64,000 bases of DNA from Saprolegnia diclina VS20. Taxonomy: Eukaryota; Oomycota; Saprolegniomycetes; Saprolegniales; Saprolegniaceae. Shown piece by piece: positions 28,583-40,961 of the stretch. Position numbers and translations under genes: made by a program. A model generated the notes under the pieces. That model was not told the DNA's origin. It did not search any database and was given only the letters and a program-made list of their open reading frames with translations. The stretch lies in assembly GCF_000281045.1 (NCBI RefSeq), contig NW_008246139.1, positions 94,571-158,570 of the forward strand, given 5' to 3'. How positions within the stretch are numbered: the stretch's first letter is position 1; each line of letters starts with the position of its first letter.

Positions 28583-31258
28583 ATGGAGGACGAAGCACGC
28601 ATCGAGATCACGAGCGCGGACGAAGCGCGGTACCCGCTCAAGCTCATGGAGGGTCGCTTCCACTGCAGCTGGGAGCTGCCCGACAACGTCCTCGCTGAGA
28701 TCTACGTCGACGACCAAGCCTCGGCGTGGCCGGTGACCCACGATGGCCGCTTCAAGGCGCTGCTTGCGCTGCCGAGCATTGGCCAGCACGAGGTGTGCAT
28801 CAACATTGCCGAGACATACCACATCCTCTCGATGGACTATGCGCCGGCGCCAGCGACGCACCACGTGCGTGTGTACTGGGCGTCGGACGGCAGTCGCGCC
28901 GAGGCCGGCCTCGCCAAGGTCCGCTTCTTTGCCAGCGTCCTGCAGACCGCGTTTGGCGCCTTGACCGGCTCGGCATCGTTCTCGCTCGAGGTTGACGACC
29001 ACGGCCAGCCGCGCGTGCATGCGCTCGACGCGGCCGATGCCAGCCATGCGGACGCAGCGATCAAGGCGCTGCCCGACTACGCGTCGACGTTGACGACGAC
29101 GACACACTTGGTCCTTCTCGACGGACCGCTCAGCGACGAGCTGTGCACGGACCGGTATGCGTCGCTGGTCGTGCTCGGCGTGCACAACGTGGCGCAGTGG
29201 CCCGAGAGCGTTGGCAGTCTCAACAAGAGCTTCCTCGACAATGACCAGTACACGGCCGCACTCAGTCACGGTCTGCACCAGCTCGGCCATGCGTTTGGCT
29301 TGGGCCACACGCGCGACGGTGTCATGGCGCTGCCCGCCGGTCGCCACGCGATCGATCACCTCCTCAGTGTCTACACGCGCAAGCCAAATGCGCGCGTGCC
29401 CGCCTACTCGAGAGCCTTTCCCGACGGCAAGCTCTTTGTCAACTATGCTGGCGTCGACACGGTCCCGGGCCCGAGCCCGTTCTGGCACGCCGCATCGCAT
29501 TTGCGCCTGCAAATGAGCCCGTTTGTGTTTGGCGCCCCGGAGCGCGTGCCCACGATGGCGCCCAAGGTGCTCTGGCCCGGGCCGCTGCGGGGCCCCGTCG
29601 GTCTCGGTGGCCATCTTCCATTTGGCAGTGACTCCCGCGGTCGGTCGGATATTGCCGGGTTTCTCTTCCACGCCGACGCGTCGCATGTGCTCGACATTGA
29701 GATTCTGAGCCAAAGCGCGCTCAACGACCTGCTCTTTGCCGGGCTCTCAGCCAGCGGCAATCAAGATATGTTTTTGCTCATGGACCACGAGTACATACTC
29801 CAGATGGACGTGACAGTCGCGAACAAAGGCCAGACGATTGCGGCTCTGCGCTTCCATACTAACCTCCGCACGACGCGCTTCTTTGGTGGGCGCGGCGGCG
29901 GCCTCGAGACGCTCACGCCGCCGCCGGGGCACCACTTTTACTCTCTCTTTGGCACGTCGTCGAGTGCCGGCGTCGGGAGTCTGGGCGCGTACTATACGGC
30001 GTTGCCGCCCGATGCGTCGCGCCCCGGGGCGCCGACAAGCACGGCCACGTCGGCCACGCCAATCGCGAGCATGGCCGACCAGCTGTTGCAGCAGTTTAAC
30101 ACGCTCTTCAACTTGACGCCGCCGCCTGCGCCGGCGAGCGCGGCGTCCGGCTCGTTTGCGACCATTGGCCTTGGCTCGAACGACGGCGACCAAGACGCCT
30201 TTGTGACGCCGAGAGGACACCTCGGTGCGATTCTGCTCTCGTGCACGGACGCCATTGCGAGCCTCAAGACGCTGTCGGCCACGGAATATGCTAGCAAGTG
30301 CCGGGACGGCTACTATTGCTCGGACGACGAGCATGTCTTTTCGCTTTTGCCGAACGAAGTGATCATCCAAGTCGACGTGCGCTCGAGCGAGTGGATCCAT
30401 GCGCTGCGCTTCCACACCAACCGGCGCATCTCGCCGTGGTTTGGCGGCGATGACGGCGTCGAGAATGCCTTTGTGTGTGCATCCGACGCGTGCATTACGG
30501 GTTTTTACGGGTCGCACGGCCATCAGTACCTCGGCACGCTCGGCGCCTACTTTGGTCCTGCGCCCCAGGGCGCGCCGCCGGCCAGCATCAGCCTGCACCC
30601 GCCACCGACGCCGCCATCCGCCGTGCGCGACGATGCGCTTCTCGGTGTCCAAATCGACGTTGCCAACGGCCAACTGGCGCTCGCTGCGGTGCACGCGCTT
30701 GCCGAGACGGCGTCCTTGTCGCCGTCGCAGTCGCTCTTTCTGCTTGAGCGTGGCGAAGCGCTCGTTCAAGTCGACGTGTGCCGACGCGGAGAAGACGACG
30801 CGACGATTGTCGGTCTCTGTCTGCATACGCAGACGCGCTGCAGTGCGTTCTATGGCCGGCTCACGGACGTCTACGAGCGCTTTGGGGCCCCGAATGGCCA
30901 AGCGATTCTCGCAGTGACGATGGACGACGCATCGAATATGCAGCTGACGTTTGCGCCACTGCTCGACTGCGTGCGTCCTGACGATTTGGCGATGACGGCG
31001 GGTGTCGACGCTGGCGCCGACCACTTGGAGGTCGTTGCTCCGGACGGACACTTTATGCTGGTGCTGCACCAATCCATCGGTGGCGACCTCGTGGCTGTCG
31101 CTGTCGTCCACGATCAGAACCGGTCGACGACGCCACCGCGCAGCATGTACTACCCCGTCTCGGTGCTGCAGAAGCGCGTCGACGGTCCACTCGGTGACTA
31201 TGTCCTGGAGGTCGTTGACGAGACGGGCAGCGCGTGCCGGGTCCGCGTGCCGTTGTAA
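28583..31258 (+). CDS. Metallopeptidase-like protein with jacalin-like repeats; catalytic Glu replaced by Gln
   Basis: Single exon, 891 aa. Residues of about 1-320 resemble the fungal YIL108W-type putative zinc metallopeptidase family. The metzincin-like zinc site HELGHxFGLGH is present as HQLGHAFGLGH (residues 232-242): all three zinc-binding His are kept but the general-base Glu is Gln (CAG, 29279-29281). Three jacalin-like β-prism repeats follow (about 330-490, 540-680, 690-850), each with an IxALRFHTN strand and an FFGG/WFGG/FYGR turn followed by a glycine-rich LGAYYT/LGAYF strand. No signal peptide. Probably zinc-binding and carbohydrate-binding but proteolytically weak or inactive. The family name is from memory of domain architecture. 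Confidence 0.82.
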   Translation: MEDEARIEITSADEARYPLKLMEGRFHCSWELPDNVLAEIYVDDQASAWPVTHDGRFKALLALPSIGQHEVCINIAETYHILSMDYAPAPATHHVRVYWASDGSRAEAGLAKVRFFASVLQTAFGALTGSASFSLEVDDHGQPRVHALDAADASHADAAIKALPDYASTLTTTTHLVLLDGPLSDELCTDRYASLVVLGVHNVAQWPESVGSLNKSFLDNDQYTAALSHGLHQLGHAFGLGHTRDGVMALPAGRHAIDHLLSVYTRKPNARVPAYSRAFPDGKLFVNYAGVDTVPGPSPFWHAASHLRLQMSPFVFGAPERVPTMAPKVLWPGPLRGPVGLGGHLPFGSDSRGRSDIAGFLFHADASHVLDIEILSQSALNDLLFAGLSASGNQDMFLLMDHEYILQMDVTVANKGQTIAALRFHTNLRTTRFFGGRGGGLETLTPPPGHHFYSLFGTSSSAGVGSLGAYYTALPPDASRPGAPTSTATSATPIASMADQLLQQFNTLFNLTPPPAPASAASGSFATIGLGSNDGDQDAFVTPRGHLGAILLSCTDAIASLKTLSATEYASKCRDGYYCSDDEHVFSLLPNEVIIQVDVRSSEWIHALRFHTNRRISPWFGGDDGVENAFVCASDACITGFYGSHGHQYLGTLGAYFGPAPQGAPPASISLHPPPTPPSAVRDDALLGVQIDVANGQLALAAVHALAETASLSPSQSLFLLERGEALVQVDVCRRGEDDATIVGLCLHTQTRCSAFYGRLTDVYERFGAPNGQAILAVTMDDASNMQLTFAPLLDCVRPDDLAMTAGVDAGADHLEVVAPDGHFMLVLHQSIGGDLVAVAVVHDQNRSTTPPRSMYYPVSVLQKRVDGPLGDYVLEVVDETGSACRVRVPL

Positions 31259-31901
31259 GCCTCTCGGTAGCCGTCAGACTTTAGGTAAACAAACCACAAA
31301 TTGCATTTTATAGCTATGAGACAAGGGAAGGTAGATACTGGTGGAATCGATATGGAGCTATTCCTTTGAGATGGAAGGGACGGTATAGGAGGACTCGGGC
31401 ATATCGCCAGCGACTTGAGCCCAAAGCCGTACTGACTCGGACCTGTTCACGACGCTAGAGAGTGCTTTAGATGTCAGTCTCGTCCAGAGCTACCGGTATG
31501 GGTCACCGAGTGGTGGCGGTAGTTATGGCCAAGACAATCCATAGTCCCAATGTTTATAACACTCGGATTAGCTATCGCGACACATAGAACTGAGCTTCCA
31601 AGCTCCATCACCAAGCTCCATAACCACTTTGGCGAATGCGGGTGCTCGCAATGATACGCGTGCTCCAAACACTGTTTCAACAAACACTGTTTCAAATACT
31701 GTTTTGGCACGCTTTGTGTCGGCATGTGCCACAATCAACAGCTACCATTTCAGCCAATCAACAGTCCGAAAGATCAGCGCATCGATGCCATTGGCCATAT
31801 CTAACGCAAATTGTAACCAATCCACAGAGCGTATCTTTGAGCCAAACGACGAGGTTGTCGCGCGGGACTTCCCTTCCTGCTACGCTACGAGCAACGTTAC
31901 G
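31259..31901. other. Intergenic
   Basis: About 640 bp upstream of the giant gene. The giant gene's frame stays open back to 31629 but has no convincing earlier start. The imperfect repeats ACACTGTTTCAACAA and ACACTGTTTCAAATA occur at about 31668-31697. Confidence 0.45.
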
Positions 31902-34900
31902 ATGGGCCAAGACGTCTCGGTGATCCTCAACCACGACGCCGGCGGTCGTCGGTCGCCGCCGACGGCCGTGGCCAACGAGGCGCGCTTCGCGTTCTGCGAG
32001 ACGTGGGACGCCAAGAGCGTCGATCACCTCTTGACCACGTACACGTCGCAGTACCAGTCGCTCCATAGCAGCGAGCTCCACACGCAAGACGACCGGCGGC
32101 GCGCGCTCGAGAGCGAGATCCTCGAGCTCGAGGCCCACCTGCTAACACTTGTCCATGAAGCAGGCGACGACTGCGACAACAGCGGGCTCCGTGCAAACCT
32201 CGAGAGCAAGCGCCGACAGCTCTATGCCTACAGTCAAATGCCATCGCGCGACGCGATCGATTATGCGCTACCGCTGCACTGGTCCGTGTACATGGCCGCG
32301 GCCAAGCACGTCGAGACCGAAGCCACGTTTGGCGCGCTGCGTCGGAAGCGCGCGCACTGGCACGTGGCCACAGACGGGTACGAAATGGAAAAGGACCCAA
32401 CCGCAGCCGCCGAGCTCGCGCGCATGGAGATCGAGCGCCTCAAGTTCGCTGCACCAGCGCCCAACCACGAGATCGACGGTCACACGGACGACAATGCGAG
32501 CGAGTCGGAGAAGGACTCGCTGGACGGCGGCGACTCGGACCTGGACGACAACGACATCCAGGACAATGATAGCAAGCCCAAAGCTCCCACCACCGACTCG
32601 GCTCCGACGCCGGTACTCACACAAGCGGTGCTCGACGAGCTTCGGGCGCCGCCGCCGCCGTCTCCGCTCTTTGACCCGTCGTTGCGCAGTCCCGTCTTCT
32701 TTGGATACACAACGGCGCCGATGCTGAGCCCTGTCGACGCCACCAAGGTGAGCGAGCAAGCCCTAGCGGACCGTGAAAGAACGTACTTTGAGCTGCGGAT
32801 CGCACGGGCCAAGAAGCGCATCGACGACGCGACGGCCATCGAACGGGGCAAGCTCAAGTCCCTCCTCGAGCGACGCGACGCAGCGCTGGAGAAGCGCCAG
32901 AAGGTCCACGCGGCGCGGGCCCGCGAGATGGATGAAGCCAAGCAAGAGGGTCTTGATCCGACAGCCGATTTTTTTCGCAAAATGGAATTGAGTGGCGAGG
33001 TCTTGGCCGCCGACGAAGCCAAGGACGACGCAGTGTTTGCATCTCAAGAGGCGTCGATATTGGGACGTATGGCCACGGCGAGTGCCACCGGCGAAGACGA
33101 GATTGCGCTGCTACAAGCCCTGCAGTTTGGCCGGTCACCACCGATCGCGCCGCGCCGACGCAAGTTTCATGAAGCCGAGTTGGCCGAGCTCACAAGAAGC
33201 CTCGGCCAAGCGCGCATGGACTTGGTTGGTCCAATCTAGCGATTAATTTCTAGCCCTAAGACATTGCGACACTAGGAAAACTCTGCCAAGACGCTCGAAG
33301 AGACCAAAGCGCGGCTCGAAGCCCCCGCACCCGACAGCGGCGCCCCGTCGGGCATCAACCCTAATAACGCTCGAACCCAGCTGCTCTTTGCGACCGACCA
33401 AGTCATTGCGGCCGAGAAGCTCATTGCAAACTTGGCCGCGCGGGTGAATGAGGAAGAATTCATGCTGCAGCGCGCCGACGTTGTCCGCGATCTCGAAGCA
33501 CTCTACCTGCCGAGCTTTGCCCTGCTCGAAGGTCTTCCGACGGATTGTGGAGATCCGAAGCTATTGCGAATGGAGCTGCTCTTGCTCTTCCACGCCCGTG
33601 CAGCATCACTCACGGCCAAGCTCAAGTACACGTATGCGTCGTACGTCGACGCGGCCTCCGGGCGGCTTCAACGCCCAGGGTTGACGCGCCTGTTGCAGTC
33701 TCTTTTTCAGTTGCTGCAAGCGCTGGGCGAGCTCCACCTCAAGCCGTCGGTCGACGACAGCTTTTGGGCCAACGTGGCGGCGCGGGCATGTCCGCCGCAA
33801 GGCTTGACGTGGCGAGATTTCAAACGTTTTAGCAAGGACGAGGTCGAGCGATCGCAGCTGTTGGCGCGCTTCTTCCGCGTGCCGTGGCGCCTCAGTGGGT
33901 GGAGTCGGCTCCAGACGCAGACAATTGCACCATTGCACCAGTTTGAGCTCGGCGCGATCTCGCTCTCGGACCTCAAATTTACGCTCGCCAAGCAGCACCT
34001 TCGCCCGCGGATGGCGCTGGTGCCCCACCGAATGGAGATTCTGCACATTCGTGCGCTTGCTATGGGAGCCAACGACCCGCTCAAGGCCGACTACAGCAAA
34101 TACCTCAAGTCGAGAAAGACCAAAGTCCTCTCCAACGTCGTGCCGCTCGACCATGGCGCCTATCGCAACCTGCTGGTGTATCGACAGGACGTGGCGACCC
34201 GGGCCGCCGTGCGTCTCCAGACCTCGTGGCGCGCCAAGAAGGGCCGCCACGACGCGTACATGGCAGCGAAGAAGCAAGCGTTCTACCACGCCAAGGGCAC
34301 GGCGCTGTTGGAGGCCCGGGCCGCCGCCGAAGCCGAGTGGCACAAGCTCGAGTCGACCAAAGACATGTCGCTCGAGAAGATGAAATTCGATGCCAAGATT
34401 CGCATGCGCCAAGTCAAATTGCGCACCAAAGGCCTCACGATGGACCGACGCCAAGTGCTCTGCGTCATGGTCGAGGAGGCGGTCCAAGACGCGCTCGAGG
34501 AGGTCGACCACCGGTTCCGTGAAATGGAAGAGGACGCGGGCTATGTGCCCGTTCAGCTTCGGTTCGATCCGCTCAATTTGGAGCATTTTGCCGAGATTTC
34601 GTCGGCGCTCATCGACCAGCTCAAGCGTGCGCGGCTGCCGACGCTAGAGACTGCCACTTTGCTCAAGCGAATAGCAGAAAAGAGCAAGGAGGATGTACCC
34701 GAGACGACGACGCCGGTAGAGGCGCCCGGGCCGCCGCCCACGTTTCGCAGCAGCGCGGTTGAGCCCAAGCATTTTGTGCCGGAAGCCTCGCTCCGCTCCA
34801 AGCAGGCGCAGATGGCAGCCCGGCACATTGCCATGATGCGCGGTGTGAACGCGTCATTCGCCGAGTGTTCGTCGATTGAGAAGCGCGTGTGGCTTGCGCT

Positions 34901-37900
34901 CGCATCGTCGACGCCCGAGCTCGACGACTGGAGCGACCGGTTGCAGTACGTCTGTGACGGTCTCACCGACTTTAAACTCCGAGAACTGCTGCTCGAATTA
35001 CCTTCCAAGCGCCATGCGATCGAGTACGTCCTCGCGTTTCGCAAGCACCTCATCGGGAGCAACCAAAGTGACGAGCTTACGTTTGATCGCGAGGCCCTTG
35101 TTGCGGATCTCATGGGCCACTTTCGCATTCTCCGGGGTGTTGACGACTTGGCCGACAGCCTCATGTACATGGCGTCGTCGGACGTCGAGTCGACGCTTCG
35201 AGATGCCACGGCCACGACACTCCAATCGCAAGAGATCTACTTGGCCAAGCACGTCGCCAAAGCGCAGCTCAAGGCGGCGTCCGTCGCGGCCAAGGCCCGG
35301 CAGCGCCGCGCGAACGGCCGGGACCTCGTCCAGCGACTCGAATTCGAGCGCAAAAACCAAGCTGCGGCCGTCGCGGCCGCCAAAGCCAACGCCGACGAAG
35401 CGCTTCAGAAATGGAAGCACGCACAGCTCTCGCTCGACTTGCTGCAGACGCAACTACAAGCCGCCAATATCGACGAGCAATCGCCCAAGACACGGCCGAC
35501 GTCGCTGGACGACCGGACGTGCTGGGCCGAGCGGCTCAAACGCTCGTTGACCGATGCCTCCAGCGATGCATGGGTCGAGATGTTTCACGTGTGCCAAGAC
35601 TTTGTCCAAGTAGCGTCGCACATTGCGGTGCAGATCGCGCGCGAACACTACCTCCCCGTGCACGCAAAGTCGATGTTGCCACTCGCCACGACCTTGCCCT
35701 TCCAGATGGATGGCCGGAACGACGGTGTTGTGCGCAGCAGCCTTGGCAAAGGCCTCCGCTTCGAGGCTCACAACATTCGGTTCCAAGTGGCGGTCGACGA
35801 CCACGGCCGGTACGAAGGTGCGGACGAGCTCGCGATGAAAGCCGCGGGCGCCGAAGTACGCAACTCGGCGCTGTACCTTCCGACACTGCTCTCGTGCCCG
35901 AATGTCTTGGCGCCGCTTGTCTGCACGGTGGATTACTGCGGCCTCCGTGTCCTCTGCGTGGCTAAGCTCCCGATCGAGCGCTACGAGATCAACGACCGAG
36001 GCGCGATCACAAACATCTCGACCGAGTTTGTCTACGGCACCAACAACAAAGGGCGGACGGTGACCTACCACAGCAAGAGCCTCGACGGTGCGGTGCGCAA
36101 AGCCAACGCTGCGCTCAACCTCACCGCCCACGGCGTGCGCGGGACACAAGACCTCACAGCCAAGATGCTCTCGGGGGCTGGCGACATGCACGGGTACCTT
36201 GGCCGCGACGAATGGCTCTGCTTGCTGCGCTTCCGCCGAAGCATGCCGCCCGAAGATCCCGACCTCACACGGCATCTGCCGAGCTCGACGCGCGGGATGA
36301 GTATTCTATGGCGCCAACTCCGACCAACGTTGGTCCAAACCCAACCGTTGCCGCTCTCGAGTGACGCGCTTTCGTTTCTGACCAATCAAACGCCCGACTG
36401 GGAGACGCACGTTGAGCGCGTCACGGCCGCGACCGCGCACCTCCTCGACGACGTCATCCCGGCGTTTGCGCGCAAGCTAGCGACGCGACCGGTATGTTCC
36501 ACTGTTCAATGGTGGAGATGAAAACGATGGGCAATAAGACACTGTGGGGTAGATGTACGTGGACGCGCCAGGCTTTGACTTGGTCGCCGAGCTGCATCGG
36601 CACGGGATCAACGTCCGCCACCTCGGCTACCTCCGCGCGCAGTTTCGGTATCAGCTCAGCGGCTCAGTCGCCATGACGTTCAACAGCAACGTCGTGACAA
36701 CGACGCAAGACATGACCCGCGAGGTGCAGCGCGGTGACGTCGTCTACATCCACGGCGACACGTACACGGTTCGCCATGCACTTCACCTCAATGTACCCTA
36801 ACCCTTGTTGCAGATCAGCACGTCGCGGAACGACGAAGTGTCGACGACAACGCTGACGCTGGACCGTCCATACCCCCACGACTCGACGCAAAACGTGACA
36901 GTGGCCACAGGTGCGATCCTCGACCCCACACAGCAGCTCCGCGAACGCCTCCTTGTCGAGATGCTGCAACGTACGATCAAAAATCTCTTGCGCTTTGCAT
37001 TGCGGCAGCAGCTCCAATCGCGCCAGCTCGCCATGGGTCCCAACCACGCCCAGTTGGTGCTGACGTACTTGAACTTCCTCTCGGGCGTCGGTGACGGTGC
37101 TCATGCGTTCTGGGACATTCACGTCTTTGACGGCGTCCGCAGTCGGTTTGGCCCGATCGCCGTCTCGTATGTCGAGCGCCTCAACCTCCGGCGCGCCCCG
37201 GTGGCCATCGCCAAGTACCTTTGCCAATGCCTCGGCATCGACTTGACGAGCGACTGCTGGGCACATTTCACAGCGTCGCCACACGGCTTTGTCTTTACCG
37301 CCGACGACCTCGTGCTGACCAGCACGGGCCGCATCAAGCACAATATGAGTCTCTTGCACTACGCTGCGGCGTCGCTGCTGCTCGATCGCGCGTCGCTCGT
37401 GCAAGGCACGACTTACCAAGCGGGCGTCCTCACCGATGCACCGGTGGGGTACTGGCCGCTCGCCGAGCGGCGCGGCGCCAAAGTGGCCCGCAATCTCGGG
37501 TCGTCGAGCGACCACGGCAAGTTTTCGCCGTCCTGCATCCTGGAGGCGAGTGGTCCGATCGCCAACGACGACTTGTGTCGTGCCGTGACCTTTCCCTACG
37601 CGACCCACGCGTACGTTGTCGTTCTGTGTACAGATTGTCCATAGAGTCTCTCGTTGACTAGCTACATTGGGTGCCAACGCACGCAGCGGTGGGAGTCGAC
37701 CGTGACGCTCGAGGCATGGGCGTGTCCGACTAAAGACGGCAGCGGTATTCGCGCGATTCTCAGCCACGGCCGGTGCACCCTTGCCGTGCTCAAGAACCAC
37801 CGCTGGGGTGCGTGGGTGAACCTGCGCAACATCGACGTGGTCGTCACGGGCGGGCTCGTTGCCTATGGCGAGTGGACGCACGTCGCGTGTACGTTTGACG

Positions 37901-40900
37901 GCGCGACGCTGCTTCTGTTTGTCGGCGGCGTGCTCCACGGCGACTTGGACGTCGTGTCCGAAGTGGACTTGCAGCTCCAACGGCGGGATGCCAAGGTATT
38001 GCAACCAGGTTAGGGGTAGGGGATGGATCCTGCTTCTGTAGTTTGCGGCCCTCCGTGCCAACTTGGAGGCGCAAGAAGAGGCCGCCAAGACCGACTGCTT
38101 CAAGGCCGTCGAGCGGGAGAGCCGGGTCTACTTCAGCTCAAAAGAAGGGAAGAAATTCATCGCCGAGCTCGCCAAGAAGGTTCGCGACGAGGCCGAGTTC
38201 AAAGAACGTCTCAATAAGAAGGCGTCCCAACGCAAGCTTGAGACCGAGACGACGGCCAAGGTCAAGCCTGCGACCAAGCCCGACTACGAGATACTCGCGA
38301 AACAGCAGCACACGACCGCCAACTACCACGCCAAAGTCGATGCGATCATGGTGCTTTTGCGTCCAAACCCCACCGCTCACAGCACTGACTCATGGTAGGA
38401 CGCATTCAAGAAGCTTCGCGTCGACCTCAACGCCAAGATCGACAACGAGATCGCCGAAGAGCTCTCCAAGGAGTCTCGACCCTGTCGCATCGGGTGTGTC
38501 GCCAACGCCAGTTCCAACGGCAAGTACTTTGTCGGGTCGCTCGCCCACGTCGCATACTACACCAAACCCCTCTCCCGCGACACCCTCTACCGCCACTACC
38601 TCCTCGGGTCGGTCGACCGCGCGATCACGTCCGACCGCCTCTTTGAGCTATCGGCCGCGCGCTTCACCAAGGCGCTTGCCTACACCCCGGAAGAGCCGTC
38701 GTTCCTGGCGGCGTACGCCATCAATATTTGCTCGTCCCTCAAGTACGACCTCGACCAGCGCCGCAGCCAAGAGATGTACAAAGCCAAGGTCCGCCGCGCC
38801 CTTGACGCGTTTCGGCTGCGTGAAAACTACAAGGGATGCGCCGAGATACTCAAGTACCTTCCCCGCGACGTGCGGTTCAGCGACCTCTTTCGAGAGGCGT
38901 ACCGCTGTGTGACAGAGCTCTGTCCGAGCTACTGGACGCCAGACCCGACGTCGATCAAGACGTTGTCGCTGTTGGATCTGGCATCGCTGCCCGTGCAGTA
39001 CTTTCTAAGTGGCAACCCGGCGCAGTCGTCGCTGCACGGCCTGTTGACCGACGAAGTGGCTGCCTACGCCGACATTATCTGCCGCGTCGTGTCAGTCTAC
39101 GCAACGCACTACGGAGACGGCTTGACCGACCTCAAGTGGCTCTGCGACCTCGAGACACCAAGCGTCGTGGTGTACTTTGTCTTGTGGCTCCAAGCCGGCG
39201 AGGATGGCCGGCGATTCGACCTCTCGAGCGTCCCTACGGTCACATGTAAGGACATGGACGTCATCACGAGCGCAAACCGCTCGTGTCTTGCACTCAACCT
39301 TGCCAAGTACAACTCGAGTCGCTATCTATACTCTCTTCTCATGCGATAGTTCAACTAGGTGCATGGCGCTCAATGATAAGACGATCTGCATGATCGCGGT
39401 GCGCTGCAGCGGTCTCGAAGCCCTCGATGTCTCGGGTCTCTCCCATCTCACGGACGTCAGCGTCCTCGCGCTGGCCAAGAGCTGTCGCAACCTCAAGGCA
39501 CTGCACGCCAACGCGTGTGGGCTGCTCACTGACGCAGGCATCGAGGCCTTGGCAGCGTGCATGGACCTCCGAGAGCTCTGTCTTGCCAACTGCGGCAAGC
39601 TCACGGACGACAGCTTGCGCGCGATCGGGCTCGCCCACCCGCGCCTAACGCGGCTTGAGCTCAGTTTTTGCATTCAGCTGAGCGATTTCGAAGGCTTTGC
39701 CCGCGTCTCCAACGCGCTGAATCTATCGATACTGGACGTCTCGGGGTGTCGGCGGCTCAAAGACATAGGGCTCTCGGCGCTCTGTCGAAAGTTTACCAAG
39801 CTCACGTCGCTCAACCTCGCCTACTGCGACAAGATCACCGATGTGGGCCTGTGGGTACGTCTCGAGTGCACCTTGCAAACCTTAGATCGGGTAGGCGGCC
39901 ACGCACAACTGCTTGGAGCTAGCAACCCTAAACCTACAAGAGCTCGTGCTGCTCACGGACAAGGCGTTTACGTTTGACCACGAAGGCGACGGTCGCGCCA
40001 ACGTCGCCAAAAGCCTCCTTCAACACATGCAGACGATCGTGCTGGCCGACTGCAAGGGGCTCAGCGACACGGCCATTGCGTACCTCCACCACCGCGCACG
40101 GTCCCTTGTATCGCTCGACGTCTCGGGCTGTCTCCTTGCCACCGATCAAATGTCATCCTCGCCATGACAACAACTCGGGACTCATAAGATGTAGGCTCAA
40201 GTACACCACGTTCGACATCTTCAACGGCACCGACGTCGGCAGTCACCTCCGCGTCCTCGACCTCAGCTTTTGCATGCAGTTATCGTCCGAGGGTCTGCGC
40301 TACATTCGTGACCGATGCAAGCACCTCGTCACGCTCTTCTTGACGGGCTGTGTGTGCGTCAACGATGACGCGATCATTGCGCTGCTTCGCGCCTGCCCGC
40401 GCCTGAGCCGCCTCGGCTTGGGCTACTGCCGTGACGTGACCGACGCCGTCCTCTTTGCCATCGCCGACACGCTTTGGGTGCAAGTGCTCTCACTCACGCG
40501 CTGCGGCAAGATCACGGACGCCGGGGTGACGGCCCTCGCGACACAGTGCAACGGCCTCGCGGCGCTTACCGTCGCGAGCTGCAAGCGACTCACCGATGCG
40601 TCGATGGCCGCGCTCCTGGAGCACTGCCCCAAGCTGCTCGAGCTGGACGTGGCCTACTGCCCCCACATCACATCCAACGCGCTCGCCCCTTTTGTATCGA
40701 CGCGGCTCGGGATGGTCCTCCGAAGCGACTGCCCACTCAGCGCACCGCCGGCACTCATCGACGATGTGCTCCAAGAACGACTCTTTCGAGAGGCCTCCAA
40801 AAAGCTACAGCTACCACCACTCGCTCTGCACACGCCACGGCGCCTCCCGACACCTCGGACAGCGCGCTCCGAGAGCGACGACGCGCCCACAATGCCACAC

Positions 40901-40930
40901 AACAACGACGACGAGGCCGAGGACGCTTAG
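31902..40930 (+). CDS. Giant multidomain protein: IQ motif, CLU-like, LamG-like and AMN1-type LRRs
   Basis: Ten-exon model join(31902-33224, 33276-36491, 36553-36768, 36814-37610, 37662-37995, 38042-38350, 38399-39306, 39359-39854, 39895-40151, 40195-40930): 8,592 nt, 2,863 aa, phases consistent throughout. Start MGQDVSVILNHD. An acidic, helical N-terminus is followed by an IQ-like motif near 750 (VRLQTSWRAKKGRHDAYM) and coiled coil near 1130-1210. A CLU-like domain spans exons 2-3 at about 1230-1540 (ILWRQLRP, AELHRHGINVRHLGYLR). A LamG/concanavalin-like jellyroll spans exons 4-5 at about 1795-1970 (VGYWPLAE, TVTLEAWACP, EWTHVACTFDG). A coiled coil follows, then AMN1/F-box-type LRRs at about 2330-2790 (LTDAGIEALAACMDLREL, ITDAGVTALATQC). 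An alternative 21-nt intron at 36793-36813 is possible. Scaffold role inferred. CLU proteins bind mitochondria/ribosomes, but this fusion is not that family. Confidence 0.8.
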
Positions 40931-40961
40931 CACTGGCTCTAGTCTTGTATAGCTGGATGAG

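Noticed and set aside
36793-36813. CCCTAACCC as telomere-like sequence
   Set aside because: Better explained as intron branch and acceptor.
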